Positions 1 to 8,823 of a stretch of DNA of 64,000 bases are shown one piece after another. Positions within the stretch are counted from its first letter, which is position 1, and each line of letters begins with the position of its first letter. The notes under the pieces are model-generated. The model was not told where the DNA came from. It did no database searches and was given only the letters and a program-made list of their open reading frames with translations. This DNA is from Firm-13 sp037143795. GTDB lineage: Bacteria > Bacillota > Clostridia > Saccharofermentanales > Saccharofermentanaceae. The position numbers and the translations under genes are program-made. Location: assembly GCA_037143795.1 (NCBI GenBank), contig JBAWXZ010000018.1, forward strand, positions 3,360-67,359, given 5' to 3'.

Positions 1-1998
1 TCTTTATCATGGGCGGCAAGCTCACTGGGAAGTAAGGAACCTGATTACAACGTATTCGTCCTGCCCGATGCATTTTCAAGTGATATATATACGGACGTCT
101 ATGTAACTGCTGCCGGTTCGAAAGAACTTGCCTCTTACAGCGATGCATATACAAGCCGCGTTGATGAAGTTCTTGCTGATCTCAAAGCGACAGGTTCCGA
201 ACAGGGTACCATTCGAAAAAATGAAGTGATTGAAGCTAAAAAAAGCGAATTCCTGAAGACTTCCCCGACACAGGAACAGCTTACAGCTGCGCAGGCAGCA
301 CTTGGCGAGGTCTCTAATAACTGGTACTATATCGACCGTACCAAAAATTCAGGATACACCGAGTTCAGGGATGATGCGGCAAGGATAGATGCCATAGCAT
401 CCGTATTCCCGTTTTTCTTCTTTGCTGTTGCAGCATTGGTCAGCCTGACGACGATGACACGTATGGTGGATGAAGAACGCACACAGATAGGGTCACTCAA
501 GGCACTTGGATATTCGCGCCGTTCCATAGCTGTGAAATACGTTTCCTACGCCGCAATGGCCAGCGTACTTGGCGGGTTAGCGGGGCTTTTGATTGGTTTT
601 CAGCTGTTTCCCCGGGTCATATACAAAGCATATCTGATTATGAACCGGCTTCCGCCGATTCACCCGCCGTTTCGTATGGAACTTGCGTGGATTACCTTGC
701 TGACAGCTGTTATCGGTACATCCCTTGCCGCTCTTTTGGCCATTCTTACATCGCTTCATGCGACACCAGCGACTCTGATGCGTCCGAAAGCACCGAAAAT
801 CGGGAAACGCGTTTTCCTGGAAAAAATTCATTTTATATGGAAGCGAATGGGTTTTATTGAGAAGATTACGGCGAGAAACCTGTTTCGTTATAAGAAGCGC
901 TTTTTCATGACGGTAATTGGTATTGCCGGATGTACCGCTCTTATTTTGACCGGTTTCGGACTCAAAGATTCCATATCGGGAATTGTTGAAAAGCAATACG
1001 GGGAAATCATGAAATATGATCTTCAGATTGTATTTGAAAACACAGTTGCAGATCCGAAGACCGACAAGACATTTTCCTGGCTTTCCGAATCACGGGAGAT
1101 AAAAAGTATTACCCCGGTCAGCGCACAGACCGCAAAGGTTGTTTCATCAAAAAAAGCGGATACGCTTCAGGCAACGCTCATCGTCCCCAGTAATATAGAG
1201 GATTTCTTTTCCTACGCGGACCTTCGGACGCGTGTTGGCAAAGAAGCCTTGTCGTTTTCCGATGAAGGGGTCATCCTCACCGAGAAGCTGGCATACCTGA
1301 AAAACGTCGGTGTCGGTGACACGATTACCCTGCAGGGAATTGACGATAAAAATATAAGTGTGACAGTTTCCGGAATTTGTGAGAATTATTTGTACCACTA
1401 TATCTATATGACGCCGACACTATATGAAAAGCTGTACGGAGGTCAAGCCCCCTTAACGGCAGCGTTTGCCAAGCTCTCGGATACTTCAACCGGAGCTATT
1501 AACGACTTTAAGGATACCCTCATGAATCAGTCCAATATTGCCGGGAGCATCTTTATACCAATTGTAAAAGCGGAGTTTGGCAATATATTTACAAGTTTGA
1601 ACTATGTTATGCTGGTACTCATTTTGTCAGCCTTTGCATTGGCAATGGTCGTGCTTTACAATCTGACAAATATCAATATCAATGAGCGGATCAGGGAGAT
1701 AGCGACGATTAAAGTCCTCGGATTCTATGATATGGAGGTGTCGACGTACGTATTCCGGGAAAATGCCATAATCACGATCCTGGGGGCAGGGTTCGGTCTT
1801 GTGCTGGGCACATTACTGCACTCGTTTGTTGTCCAAACTGCAGAAATTGATATGATTATGTTCGGACGTGACATCGCTCCGGTCAGTTTCCTGATATCCT
1901 TCGCATTAACGCTTCTATTTTCGCTTGTGGTGAATATTGTCATGCACTTTTATCTGAAAAAAATCAGTATGGTCGAGTCACTCAAATCCACTGAATAA
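1..1998 (+). CDS. FtsX-family ABC transporter permease, 5' end missing
   Basis: The reading frame is open from base 1 to a TAA at 1996-1998, so the start lies outside the window and about 665 codons are seen. Two FtsX-type permease units are visible: a three-helix cluster at about 395-765 (a Phe-rich first helix, then helices separated by short loops) and a second one at about 1600-1960, separated by a roughly 230-residue extracytoplasmic domain that begins after a helix near 910-960. The line DEERTQIGSLKALGYSRR between the first two helices is typical of the coupling segment of FtsX/MacB-type permeases. These long double-unit permeases usually pair with an ATPase gene just upstream, which would be off the left edge. 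The substrate cannot be told from sequence; lipoprotein or peptide export and bacitracin-type resistance are family possibilities only. Confidence 0.85.
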   Translation, partial: SLSWAASSLGSKEPDYNVFVLPDAFSSDIYTDVYVTAAGSKELASYSDAYTSRVDEVLADLKATGSEQGTIRKNEVIEAKKSEFLKTSPTQEQLTAAQAALGEVSNNWYYIDRTKNSGYTEFRDDAARIDAIASVFPFFFFAVAALVSLTTMTRMVDEERTQIGSLKALGYSRRSIAVKYVSYAAMASVLGGLAGLLIGFQLFPRVIYKAYLIMNRLPPIHPPFRMELAWITLLTAVIGTSLAALLAILTSLHATPATLMRPKAPKIGKRVFLEKIHFIWKRMGFIEKITARNLFRYKKRFFMTVIGIAGCTALILTGFGLKDSISGIVEKQYGEIMKYDLQIVFENTVADPKTDKTFSWLSESREIKSITPVSAQTAKVVSSKKADTLQATLIVPSNIEDFFSYADLRTRVGKEALSFSDEGVILTEKLAYLKNVGVGDTITLQGIDDKNISVTVSGICENYLYHYIYMTPTLYEKLYGGQAPLTAAFAKLSDTSTGAINDFKDTLMNQSNIAGSIFIPIVKAEFGNIFTSLNYVMLVLILSAFALAMVVLYNLTNININERIREIATIKVLGFYDMEVSTYVFRENAIITILGAGFGLVLGTLLHSFVVQTAEIDMIMFGRDIAPVSFLISFALTLLFSLVVNIVMHFYLKKISMVESLKSTE

Positions 1999-2367
1999 TG
2001 ATAAACTCAAAAAAGAGACGTAATTATTTCCATTTTCCTGCAATTTCATAAAAAATTGAAAAAACAATCTGTTTTACCTTGACGTGAACGTGACTGGCGT
2101 TCTATAATGGCAACGTTTAAAAGACATTTTGATCTCCATGAAAGGTTATTTTTTCTATAGGGTGTTTTACCCAAATTATTCTGAAACACAGCGGTTGTAA
2201 CGGCTTTTCAATTGAGATTATTGGTAATTACATCGCTGAATTTTTTCAAATTCAATACAGTTACTATTTAGAAAGTTGATGTCAGGCATAAAACTAGCTG
2301 TTTGCTGTTTTATTTGCGTATATTCATATAGGAACCTGTTCCCTAAATTTAATATTGAGGTGAAAGA
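1999..2367 (+). promoter_or_regulatory. rho promoter and long 5' leader region
   Basis: Gene-free stretch of 369 bases. It holds a clear promoter (TTGACG at 2079-2084, 18-base spacer, TATAAT at 2103-2108) and then about 250 bases of AT-rich untranslated leader before rho. A small hairpin (GGGT/ACCC, 2160-2172) lies in the leader. The ribosome site GAGGTG at 2357-2362 sits five bases from the rho ATG. A long leader is compatible with the autogenous Rho-dependent control known for rho genes, but no rut-like C-rich, G-poor tract is obvious, so that is inference. I see no clear terminator for the upstream permease gene here. Confidence 0.7.
2079..2108 (+). promoter_or_regulatory. SigA-type promoter of rho
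   Basis: TTGACG (2079-2084) and TATAAT (2103-2108) separated by 18 bases; expected start near 2115. Eleven of twelve consensus bases match. Confidence 0.75.
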
Positions 2368-5124
2368 ATGGAGCCAACCGACAATTTTTCCCAAAAGAAA
2401 AAGAAGGATCTTGTGGCTATTGCAACGCTGTTTGGCATTCTCTCAGAAGAGAAAGCCAACCGTATGACAAAGCCGGAGCTGATTGAATTTCTTGCAGAAC
2501 AGGACCGGATAAGCAGGAAAGCCTCTGAACAGTCATCGTTACAGCCGGAGACTCAGACACGTATGGATGAGACTGCGGATGATGCCCTGCTCAGCGCAAC
2601 TGAACTTCTGATCGCAACAATCGAAAACAGCTCTATACATGAGCAGAAGCTCCCTGAGGAACCTGCAAAGGAAAAAGCAAAGATACCATCCGGACAGGTG
2701 ACAAAGCCTGCCGCCAAAACACCCGCAAAGACTTCCCTTAAAGTACCGGTAATGACCGCAGCCACAGCACCCGCAGTAGATTCCGTTAATGCACCCGTAA
2801 TAGATTCCGTTAAAGCACCCGTAATAGATTCTGTTAAAGCACCGGTGAAGAACACCGCTAAAGCGCCGGTAAAGAACACCGCAAAAGCATCGGTAAAGAC
2901 CGCCGCTAAAGCACCTGCAAAGGTGCCTGCAAAGGCTTCCGTTAATGCGCCGGTAAAAGCAACCGGAAAGTCAGTAACTGCAACAGTAAAAAAAGCAGTT
3001 AAGGTTACTGAAAAGGAATTGCCCGCGGTATCGGAAGCGGATGTGGTGCATGATACACTTCCAATCAATTATTCTGATAATATACCGGAGGTTTTCCTGA
3101 AGGCAAAGGAAGTGATTCCTGCTGCCGTCCCTGAGCCTGCAGTGCTGCAAATCGTTCCAACTTTTCCGGAAGTGGTGATTGAAGCAGAACCTGTGTTAAA
3201 GAAAAGGCGCGGACGCCCGAAAAAGGTATCTGAAGAGACGGTATCCGACATTGTTTCTGCAGAATCAGAAGAAAAAGCAGCCATTCCTTATGTATCTTCC
3301 GATACCGGAATACAGGAAGAAATGATCACCGAAGAAGAGATCAGTGCTCAGGAAGAAATAATCGCACGTGAACAGATCAGTGCACAGAAAGAAATCGGGT
3401 TTCAGGATGAAACGGAATTACAGACGTTTGGTGTAACCCGGAAGAGTGAATACATTGAGCCTTCAGAAGAGACTTCTGAGGAGTCCCCGGAAAAGTGGAA
3501 TCAACAGCATGCCCCCGCCCGTGTGAATACTGTACCCAAGGGCAGCGCAGAACAGGTAACGGCAGTGCCCCATACCATTCGGACTAAAAGGCATTCCGTC
3601 ATAATAAAGCCTAAGGACGAAGAATTTTCCAAGGATGATAACAGTGATGAGTCGGAAGTTCAGCCAGCTGACATACGCAGCGGTTCCGGAGACGCGCGCG
3701 GCTCCAGAGAAGCGCATGGCTCCAGAGAAGCGGGATCCAGAGACTCGCACGGCACAAGAGAAGTTCATGGCTCCAGGGAATCCCACGGTTCTCAGGAAGA
3801 ACAGCGTTCTGATACAGCACAGCAGGATTCATCGGATGAGAAGAATGAATCCACGGAAACTGCCGTGTCATCCGTGCCTGCAGGTGAGCACTCTGAGTTT
3901 GGGGCGCACCACGCAAGAACCCTCCGGCCGAAAGAACAGCAGCAGGAAATGCTTTCCGGTGTTCTGGAACTGATGTCGGAAGGATATGGTTTCCTTAGAA
4001 GAGAGAATTATCTGCAGGGGCTCAACGATATCTATGTACCTGCCCAGTATGTCCGCAGATTCGGCCTGCGTGTCGGAGATTTCGTAACCGGGCCATGCCG
4101 CCCCAAACGCGATTCGGATCGTTACCAGTCACTCCAGTATATTAAGGAAGTCAATGGCATGCCTCCCGAAAAGATGCTGCGGCGTGTCCATTTTGACCGT
4201 CTCACTCCGATTTACCCGGACGAAAAATACATCCTGGAGACAGAGAAAACCGAGTTGTCCACACGCATCATCGACCTTGTGGCGCCCATCGGTAAAGGAC
4301 AGCGTGGAATGATTGTATCTCCGCCCAAAGCCGGTAAGACTATTCTCCTCCAGAAAATTGCCAATGCCATTTCCATCAACAACCCGGATTCCAAGCTCAT
4401 TGTTCTTCTGATCGATGAACGTCCGGAAGAAGTAACGGATATGCAGCGTTCCATCAACGGTGAAGTTGTATATTCAACATTTGATAAGACTCCGGAGAAC
4501 CACGTCCGCATTGTAGAGCTTGTGCTTGAACGCGCCGAGCGTCTCGTTGAGCTTGGCCAGGATGTTGTTATTCTTCTTGACTCGATGACACGCCTTGCGC
4601 GTGCGTATAACCTTACGATCAATCCAACCGGAAGAACGCTTTCCGGAGGACTTGATCCGGGTGCGCTTTATGGACCCAAACGCTTTTTCGGTGCTGCAAG
4701 AAACGTAGAAGGCGGCGGCAGTCTGACGATTGTTGCGACGTCGCTCGTCGATACGGGTTCACGTATGGACGAAGTTATTTTTGAAGAATTCAAGGGAACA
4801 GGCAATATGGAAGTCTGTCTGGACAGAAAGCTTTCCGAAAAACGCATTTTCCCGGCAATCGACATCAATAAGTCGGGTACCCGTCATGAAGAACTCCTGA
4901 TGTCCCCTGTTGAGCTTGATGCCGTATGGACGATTCGCAAGGCTTTCGGTCAGCTTGACACTGCAGCAGTCACGGAGATGATCATCAGTCTTCTCTTGAA
5001 AACATCTACAAATAACCAATTTATTCAGTCCATTAATATTTCTTTCAACGACAAGGCTACTTTTGACGCGATGCGCGGGACAAGGCCAGCCGGCAACTCG
5101 ACCAGCAGCGGAAACGGAAAATAG
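2368..5124 (+). CDS. rho: Transcription termination factor Rho with large disordered insert
   Basis: Rho is the hexameric RNA-dependent ATPase that ends transcription. Order of parts: N-terminal Rho_N/SAP-like helices (about 1-45), a low-complexity insert (about 50-525), the OB-fold RNA-binding domain (about 528-600), then the RecA-like ATPase with Walker A PPKAGKT (652-658) and Walker B DVVILLDSMT (732-741). The protein is 918 residues; Rho is usually 420-430. The insert contains Ala/Lys/Pro/Val repeats resembling histone H1 tails (about 130-205), an AT-hook-like KKRRGRPKK (278-286), a Glu/Gln-rich stretch and a GSRE/HGSRE repeat (about 435-475). Start ATG 2368 is supported by GAGGTG and by the long leader; it is preceded by its own promoter. 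Identity is certain from the ATPase core; the role of the insert is unknown. Confidence 0.97.
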   Translation: MEPTDNFSQKKKKDLVAIATLFGILSEEKANRMTKPELIEFLAEQDRISRKASEQSSLQPETQTRMDETADDALLSATELLIATIENSSIHEQKLPEEPAKEKAKIPSGQVTKPAAKTPAKTSLKVPVMTAATAPAVDSVNAPVIDSVKAPVIDSVKAPVKNTAKAPVKNTAKASVKTAAKAPAKVPAKASVNAPVKATGKSVTATVKKAVKVTEKELPAVSEADVVHDTLPINYSDNIPEVFLKAKEVIPAAVPEPAVLQIVPTFPEVVIEAEPVLKKRRGRPKKVSEETVSDIVSAESEEKAAIPYVSSDTGIQEEMITEEEISAQEEIIAREQISAQKEIGFQDETELQTFGVTRKSEYIEPSEETSEESPEKWNQQHAPARVNTVPKGSAEQVTAVPHTIRTKRHSVIIKPKDEEFSKDDNSDESEVQPADIRSGSGDARGSREAHGSREAGSRDSHGTREVHGSRESHGSQEEQRSDTAQQDSSDEKNESTETAVSSVPAGEHSEFGAHHARTLRPKEQQQEMLSGVLELMSEGYGFLRRENYLQGLNDIYVPAQYVRRFGLRVGDFVTGPCRPKRDSDRYQSLQYIKEVNGMPPEKMLRRVHFDRLTPIYPDEKYILETEKTELSTRIIDLVAPIGKGQRGMIVSPPKAGKTILLQKIANAISINNPDSKLIVLLIDERPEEVTDMQRSINGEVVYSTFDKTPENHVRIVELVLERAERLVELGQDVVILLDSMTRLARAYNLTINPTGRTLSGGLDPGALYGPKRFFGAARNVEGGGSLTIVATSLVDTGSRMDEVIFEEFKGTGNMEVCLDRKLSEKRIFPAIDINKSGTRHEELLMSPVELDAVWTIRKAFGQLDTAAVTEMIISLLLKTSTNNQFIQSINISFNDKATFDAMRGTRPAGNSTSSGNGK
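2750..2990 (+). repeat. Short imperfect tandem repeats coding AKAPVK-type units in rho
   Basis: A 15-24 base unit around GTTAAAGCACC(C/G)GTA recurs many times and encodes APVIDSVK, APVKNTAK and APAKVPAK units. The in-frame repeats suggest length variation by slippage or unequal crossover without loss of frame. Confidence 0.7.
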
Positions 5125-5127
5125 TCT

Positions 5128-5156
5128 TTGACACTATCATGAGAATGTAGTAACAT
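5128..5156 (+). promoter_or_regulatory. Promoter of rpmE, with an overlapping inverted repeat
   Basis: TTGACA (5128-5133), 17-base spacer, TAACAT (5151-5156), starting only four bases after the rho stop. The -35 box is part of CTTTGACAC (5126-5134), whose exact reverse complement GTGTCAAAG lies at 5190-5198 in the leader. Confidence 0.55.
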
Positions 5157-5248
5157 ACGCATTGCACATATAAGTCCGGTTTGGCATACGTGTCAAAGTG
5201 TTACAGCACAGAGAATACGCGCCGACCTTTTGATGAGGAGTGAACACT

Positions 5249-5452
5249 ATGAAAGACGCAATACACCCTAAGACCGCTAAAGTCACTGTAAAGTGCGCCT
5301 GCGGAGAGACATTCGAGACCACATCCACCAAGAGCAGCCTTCATGTTGATATCTGTTCGAAGTGCCATCCTTTCTACACCGGCAAGCAGAAGCTTGTTGA
5401 TGCCGGCGGACGTGTAGACAAGTTCAAGAAGAGAATGGATCAGAATAAGTAA
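5249..5452 (+). CDS. rpmE: 50S ribosomal protein L31, zinc-binding type
   Basis: 67 residues, a usual length for bL31. It carries the zinc-ligand cysteines CACG near the N-terminus and CSKC in the middle, followed by HPFYTGKQKLVDAGGRVDKF, the L31 signature. ATG 5249 is chosen over GTG 5240 because GAGGAG (5235-5240) then sits eight bases upstream. It follows rho with its own promoter, an order common in Firmicutes, and is closed by a strong terminator. The cysteine-containing form is the one made when zinc is plentiful; no cysteine-free paralogue is in this window. Confidence 0.95.
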   Translation: MKDAIHPKTAKVTVKCACGETFETTSTKSSLHVDICSKCHPFYTGKQKLVDAGGRVDKFKKRMDQNK

Positions 5453-5475
5453 TTCTGATTTTTGTCAGCCAGGAC

Positions 5476-5512
5476 AAAAGAGAGATGATTATCATCTCTC
5501 TTTTTCTTTTTT
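5476..5512 (+). terminator. Intrinsic terminator after rpmE
   Basis: AAAAGAGAGATG pairs perfectly with CATCTCTCTTTT around a short ATTAT loop and is followed by a T-rich run to 5512. Confidence 0.85.
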
Positions 5513-5522
5513 ACGGAAAATC

Positions 5523-5531
5523 TGATAGAAT
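5523..5531 (+). promoter_or_regulatory. Possible extended -10 promoter for the DUF1385 gene
   Basis: TGATAGAAT reads as TGn plus TAGAAT, an extended -10 box, 35 bases before the ATG and just after the rpmE terminator. No good -35 is seen. Confidence 0.4.
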
Positions 5532-5565
5532 AGAAACTAATCGCAAACATAAAAGGGGAGACAAA

Positions 5566-6765
5566 ATGCCAAATAGTAACAACTCCATTGGAGAGAATAC
5601 AATAAATGGAATGCCGGTGTCCAAGGACCACAGTAAAGTATCCGTAGTTTCGCAGGGGAAGAAAACATCCATCGGAGGTCAGGCCCTTATCGAAGGGCTG
5701 ATGATGGTCGGGCCAAGACGTGTCGCAATGGCTGTCCGCAAAGCGGATGGTTCCATTCTTGTGGAAGAAATATCCCAGGGAAGCAAAATGATCTTTTTTG
5801 AAAAAGTTCCGTTCATCCGCGGAGGCATACGCCTGTTCAGGCAGCTGATCACCGGAACCGGGGCCATGATGAAGTCGGCTGAGATTTCGGAAGAACCTGC
5901 TGCCGTGGCTCCTGCTGCACAGGAAATCACATCAATTCCGGATGCTGCCGAGATCCTTCCGGTGCTGCATTCGGAAACAGATGCCGAGGATGCAGAATCC
6001 ATGTCGGATGAGGAGCGCCTGGCCAATATTGCAACACAGGCGCGATCTGCTGCACAGCCTGCCAAAACAAAAGAAAAGGTGAGCCGGCTGGATTCTTTCC
6101 TGGAGAAAAACATGAACCTGATGGTTCTGTTTTCTGCAGTCCTGGGAATTGTTTTTGGTGTTGTTCTTTTCTTTCTGCTTCCCCGTCTCATAGTAGATCT
6201 TATTACCCATTGGATTCCGGCAAGTCAGACGGATTCCGTTGGTGTCACGCTCATTTTGAATCTTGTTGAAGGCATCGTGCGTATTGCAATTTTCATCGGA
6301 TACCTGTCCTTGACTTCGCGTATTAAGGAAATCGCACGCGTCTGGATGTATCATGGCGCCGAGCATAAGACCATTGCATGTTATGAGGCCGGCGAACCCC
6401 TTACCGTTGAAAACATCCGCAAATACGGCCGCTTCCATCCAAGATGCGGGACGGCTTTCCTGTTTGTTGTCGTGATTGTATCGATCCTTGTTTTCGCCTT
6501 TGCCGGTATTTTTATCGGAATCAATGTCTGGTGGCTGAATTCACTTGTTCGTCTTGCACTTGTTCCGTTAGTTGCCGGTATCGCCTATGAAATAATTCAT
6601 TTCACTGCCAAACATGACAATTATGCAATTTGCCGCTCGGTTTCCAAGCCGGGTATGTGGATGCAGCGGTTTACAACCCGTGAACCGGATGACAGCATGA
6701 TCGAAGTTGCCATTGCAGCTATGCAGGCTGTTCTTCCCGAAAATAAAAGCGAGGACAACTGGTGA
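5566..6765 (+). CDS. DUF1385 (YqhQ-type) membrane protein
   Basis: 399 residues. The N-terminal motif IGGQALIEGLMMVGP is diagnostic of DUF1385/COG3872 proteins, annotated as possible metal-dependent enzymes with no proven reaction. A second block, HGAEH (263-267) followed by a conserved RCGTAF further on, contains the likely metal-binding His/Glu residues. Between them is an acidic, poorly conserved insert (about 105-175), then membrane helices near 185-210, 225-245, 300-325 and 330-350. ATG 5566 has AGGGGAG five bases upstream; the longer open frame starts inside the rpmE terminator and is not used. The TGA overlaps the GTG of prmC, so the two are translationally linked; yqhQ-like genes next to prmC and prfA are common in Clostridia. 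Confidence 0.88.
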   Translation: MPNSNNSIGENTINGMPVSKDHSKVSVVSQGKKTSIGGQALIEGLMMVGPRRVAMAVRKADGSILVEEISQGSKMIFFEKVPFIRGGIRLFRQLITGTGAMMKSAEISEEPAAVAPAAQEITSIPDAAEILPVLHSETDAEDAESMSDEERLANIATQARSAAQPAKTKEKVSRLDSFLEKNMNLMVLFSAVLGIVFGVVLFFLLPRLIVDLITHWIPASQTDSVGVTLILNLVEGIVRIAIFIGYLSLTSRIKEIARVWMYHGAEHKTIACYEAGEPLTVENIRKYGRFHPRCGTAFLFVVVIVSILVFAFAGIFIGINVWWLNSLVRLALVPLVAGIAYEIIHFTAKHDNYAICRSVSKPGMWMQRFTTREPDDSMIEVAIAAMQAVLPENKSEDNW

Positions 6766-7742
6766 TTCTTTCTGACTGGTTACAGAGCACCCCCGCCATT
6801 CTTGAAAGAGCGGGTGTAAAAGCTCCCAAATCCGAGCTATACCTTTGGTTGTCTCTGGTAACCGGCAAGGACCGCGCCTATTTCGTCTCACGTGCCTCCG
6901 AAACGATGGAGGACTTTCTTTCGCATGATAATATCAGGCACCTTGAAGACATCCTGCTGCGCAGGCTGGAGAGGGAACCCCTGGCATATATTCTGGGAAC
7001 AACCTATTTCTGGGGGAATATTATGCATGTCGGTCCGGGTGTTCTTATTCCGCGGCAGGACAGCGAATTGGTCGTTGAAGTAGCACTGGCGCTTTTAGGC
7101 TATGCACATATGCCCTGGGGACAGTGTAACGGCGAAGAACACGAGATATTGGAATTTACCCCGAAGTCAGAAGACGTCCTGTATTTTCTGGATTTGTGCA
7201 CAGGATCGGGATGCCTGGGTATTTCTCTTGCGCTGGATCTGATAGCCAAAAATATTGGTGTCCGCGGTATACTGACGGATATTTCGGATGATGCGCTATA
7301 CTATGCTAAAGGGAATATATACTTACACAAATTGCGGGAAACACTGACATTATGCAACTGCGATATTTTTCCTGATACATCTTTTGTTTCTGATCTATGG
7401 GGAGACATAAAAGTACAGTTAATTCTTTCGAATCCGCCGTACATTACATCAAACGAAATGGAGACGCTGATGCCGGAAGTGATGGATTATGAACCGGATA
7501 TCGCGCTCAGGGGCGGGGATGACGGACTAATCTTCTACCGGCGGATTCTGCGCGGCTGCCATCCATATCTTGCGCTGGGCGGATGGATTGTTTTTGAGCA
7601 TGGATATGATCAGGGAGAGAGTGTTCCGGCACTTTGCCGCGAATCCGGGTATACTAATGTGATGTGTTTTCGGGATTATGGCGGCCAGCCGCGTGTAACA
7701 ATTGCTCAGAACGGTTCTAATAGACCTGATAAAGGGGAGTGA
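6762..7742 (+). CDS. prmC: Peptide chain release factor N5-glutamine methyltransferase
   Basis: PrmC methylates the Gln of the GGQ motif of release factors RF1 and RF2 using S-adenosylmethionine. The 326-residue protein shows the N-terminal helical domain, the SAM site LDLCTGSGCLG (143-153) and the catalytic NPPYI (224-228). The family is usually 275-290 residues; part of the excess is an insert at about 112-140 just before the SAM site. Start GTG 6762 overlaps the stop of the previous gene. Its substrate gene prfA lies 3 kb downstream, beyond two small genes and an opposing operon. Confidence 0.95.
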   Translation: MILSDWLQSTPAILERAGVKAPKSELYLWLSLVTGKDRAYFVSRASETMEDFLSHDNIRHLEDILLRRLEREPLAYILGTTYFWGNIMHVGPGVLIPRQDSELVVEVALALLGYAHMPWGQCNGEEHEILEFTPKSEDVLYFLDLCTGSGCLGISLALDLIAKNIGVRGILTDISDDALYYAKGNIYLHKLRETLTLCNCDIFPDTSFVSDLWGDIKVQLILSNPPYITSNEMETLMPEVMDYEPDIALRGGDDGLIFYRRILRGCHPYLALGGWIVFEHGYDQGESVPALCRESGYTNVMCFRDYGGQPRVTIAQNGSNRPDKGE

Positions 7743-7746
7743 ATGT

Positions 7747-7968
7747 ATGCCGGGCTTATTTTTCCTGTATCCATTTGACAAAGGTGATGTAGTAACACTG
7801 CGCAAGACACATCCCTGCGGAGGAAAAACATGGGAGATCAGAAGGGTCGGGGCTGATATTACGATGTCCTGCGCAACATGCGGCCATATGATGGTGGTAT
7901 CCAGAAGAACTCTTGAAAAATCCTGTACCCACGTCGATTCATCTAAAGACACAAACAAGACGTTGTGA
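7747..7968 (+). CDS. DUF951 small zinc-ribbon-like protein
   Basis: 73 residues, a typical size for DUF951 (YyzM-like). It contains the conserved opening PFDKGDVVTLRKTHPCGG and a CxxC pair (SCATCGHMMVVSRRTLEK), suggesting a small nucleic-acid-binding or metal-binding fold. ATG 7747 is seven bases after GGGGAG (7734-7739). It lies four bases after prmC in the same operon. No function is established for the family. Confidence 0.85.
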   Translation: MPGLFFLYPFDKGDVVTLRKTHPCGGKTWEIRRVGADITMSCATCGHMMVVSRRTLEKSCTHVDSSKDTNKTL

Positions 7969-8009
7969 TATGATCAAACTATATTTGTGTATGTAGGGGA
8001 GTGGATCTA

Positions 8010-8717
8010 ATGTCCAAAAGCGAGAATCATAATAAAGAAAACGAGAAAACACCTTCTCCTGTATCAGATTTAGCTGCGATGCAGACATCTGTTGAGGATC
8101 TTCAAAGCTGGCTGGCATCATTATCGGGCACGGAACTTATGGAATGGGAGCGTCTCCCGGATATCGGGCTCTATATGGATCAGGTCCTTACGCTTATGGA
8201 CCGTCAGCTGACCTTCTACAGAAGGTCACAGGAGGATAAGCTTCTTACCCAGCCAATGATAAACAACTACACCAAGGATGGCCTGCTGCCGCGTGTAACG
8301 GACAAGAAGTATCCGCAGGGACATCTTGCGCTTCTGTCAATCCTTTGCTCACTGAAGCCTGTCCTGTCGATAACAGACTTGTCAGCTCTTCTGAAATACA
8401 CGCACATCCAAAAAGACGACCGTGAGATCTATGATTTTTTCCTGCGCACACAGGAGACCGCCCTCGAAAAGAGCCGGGAAGACCTGGAACCGCAGCTTGC
8501 CGATCTTCTGGCTTCTCAGATTCCCGAAGAATCAGGACAGGATGCCTATCGTCAGGAACTGGCGCTAATGGCCCTGCGCATGGCGCTTGAAGCCAGGGTG
8601 CGTATCATGATGACGCAGAAAATTCTGGATACGCTAAGTCCTCCGGAAAAAGTCACGGAAAGAAAAGCGGAAAAGAGAGCGGAAAAGCGTCCTGAAAAAG
8701 AGCAGAAGAACGGATAG
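8010..8717 (+). CDS. DUF1836 protein
   Basis: 235 residues. The central block, with LLTQPMINNYTKDGLLPR and YPQGHLALL, matches DUF1836, whose fold resembles a MerR-like winged helix, so a DNA-binding role is plausible but unproven. ATG 8010 has AGGGGAG (7995-8001) eight bases upstream; GTG 8001 lies within that site and is rejected. The C-terminal 20 residues are a Lys/Glu repeat (ERKAEKRAEKRPEKEQK). It is the last gene of the rpmE-side cluster and faces the GGGtGRT gene across a shared terminator. Confidence 0.8.
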   Translation: MSKSENHNKENEKTPSPVSDLAAMQTSVEDLQSWLASLSGTELMEWERLPDIGLYMDQVLTLMDRQLTFYRRSQEDKLLTQPMINNYTKDGLLPRVTDKKYPQGHLALLSILCSLKPVLSITDLSALLKYTHIQKDDREIYDFFLRTQETALEKSREDLEPQLADLLASQIPEESGQDAYRQELALMALRMALEARVRIMMTQKILDTLSPPEKVTERKAEKRAEKRPEKEQKNG

Positions 8718-8755
8718 GCTTTATATAATATATTGTTGATTACTATTATAGATGC

Positions 8756-8796
8756 AAAAAGAAGCTCCGGAATCCTGCGATCCCGGAGCTTCTTTT
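8756..8796. terminator. Bidirectional intrinsic terminator
   Basis: GAAGCTCCGG (8761-8770) pairs with CCGGAGCTTC (8783-8792); T-runs lie on both outer sides, so the hairpin serves the plus-strand DUF1836 gene and the minus-strand GGGtGRT gene. Confidence 0.88.
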
Positions 8797-8823
8797 ACTT
8801 TGAAAAATTCTATCGATTTACAA

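Noticed and set aside
2276..2467. 63-codon open frame across the rho start
   Set aside because: No ribosome site, lies in another frame of rho, and translation reads like a shadow of the Lys-rich N-terminus.
2553..3068. 171-codon minus-strand frame rich in Thr, Ala and Phe inside rho
   Set aside because: It is the complement of the Ala/Lys repeats of the Rho insert; the repetitive codons keep the opposite frame open.
5485..5565. Longer N-terminus for the DUF1385 protein
   Set aside because: That ATG lies in the rpmE terminator stem; ATG 5566 has a good ribosome site and fits the family.
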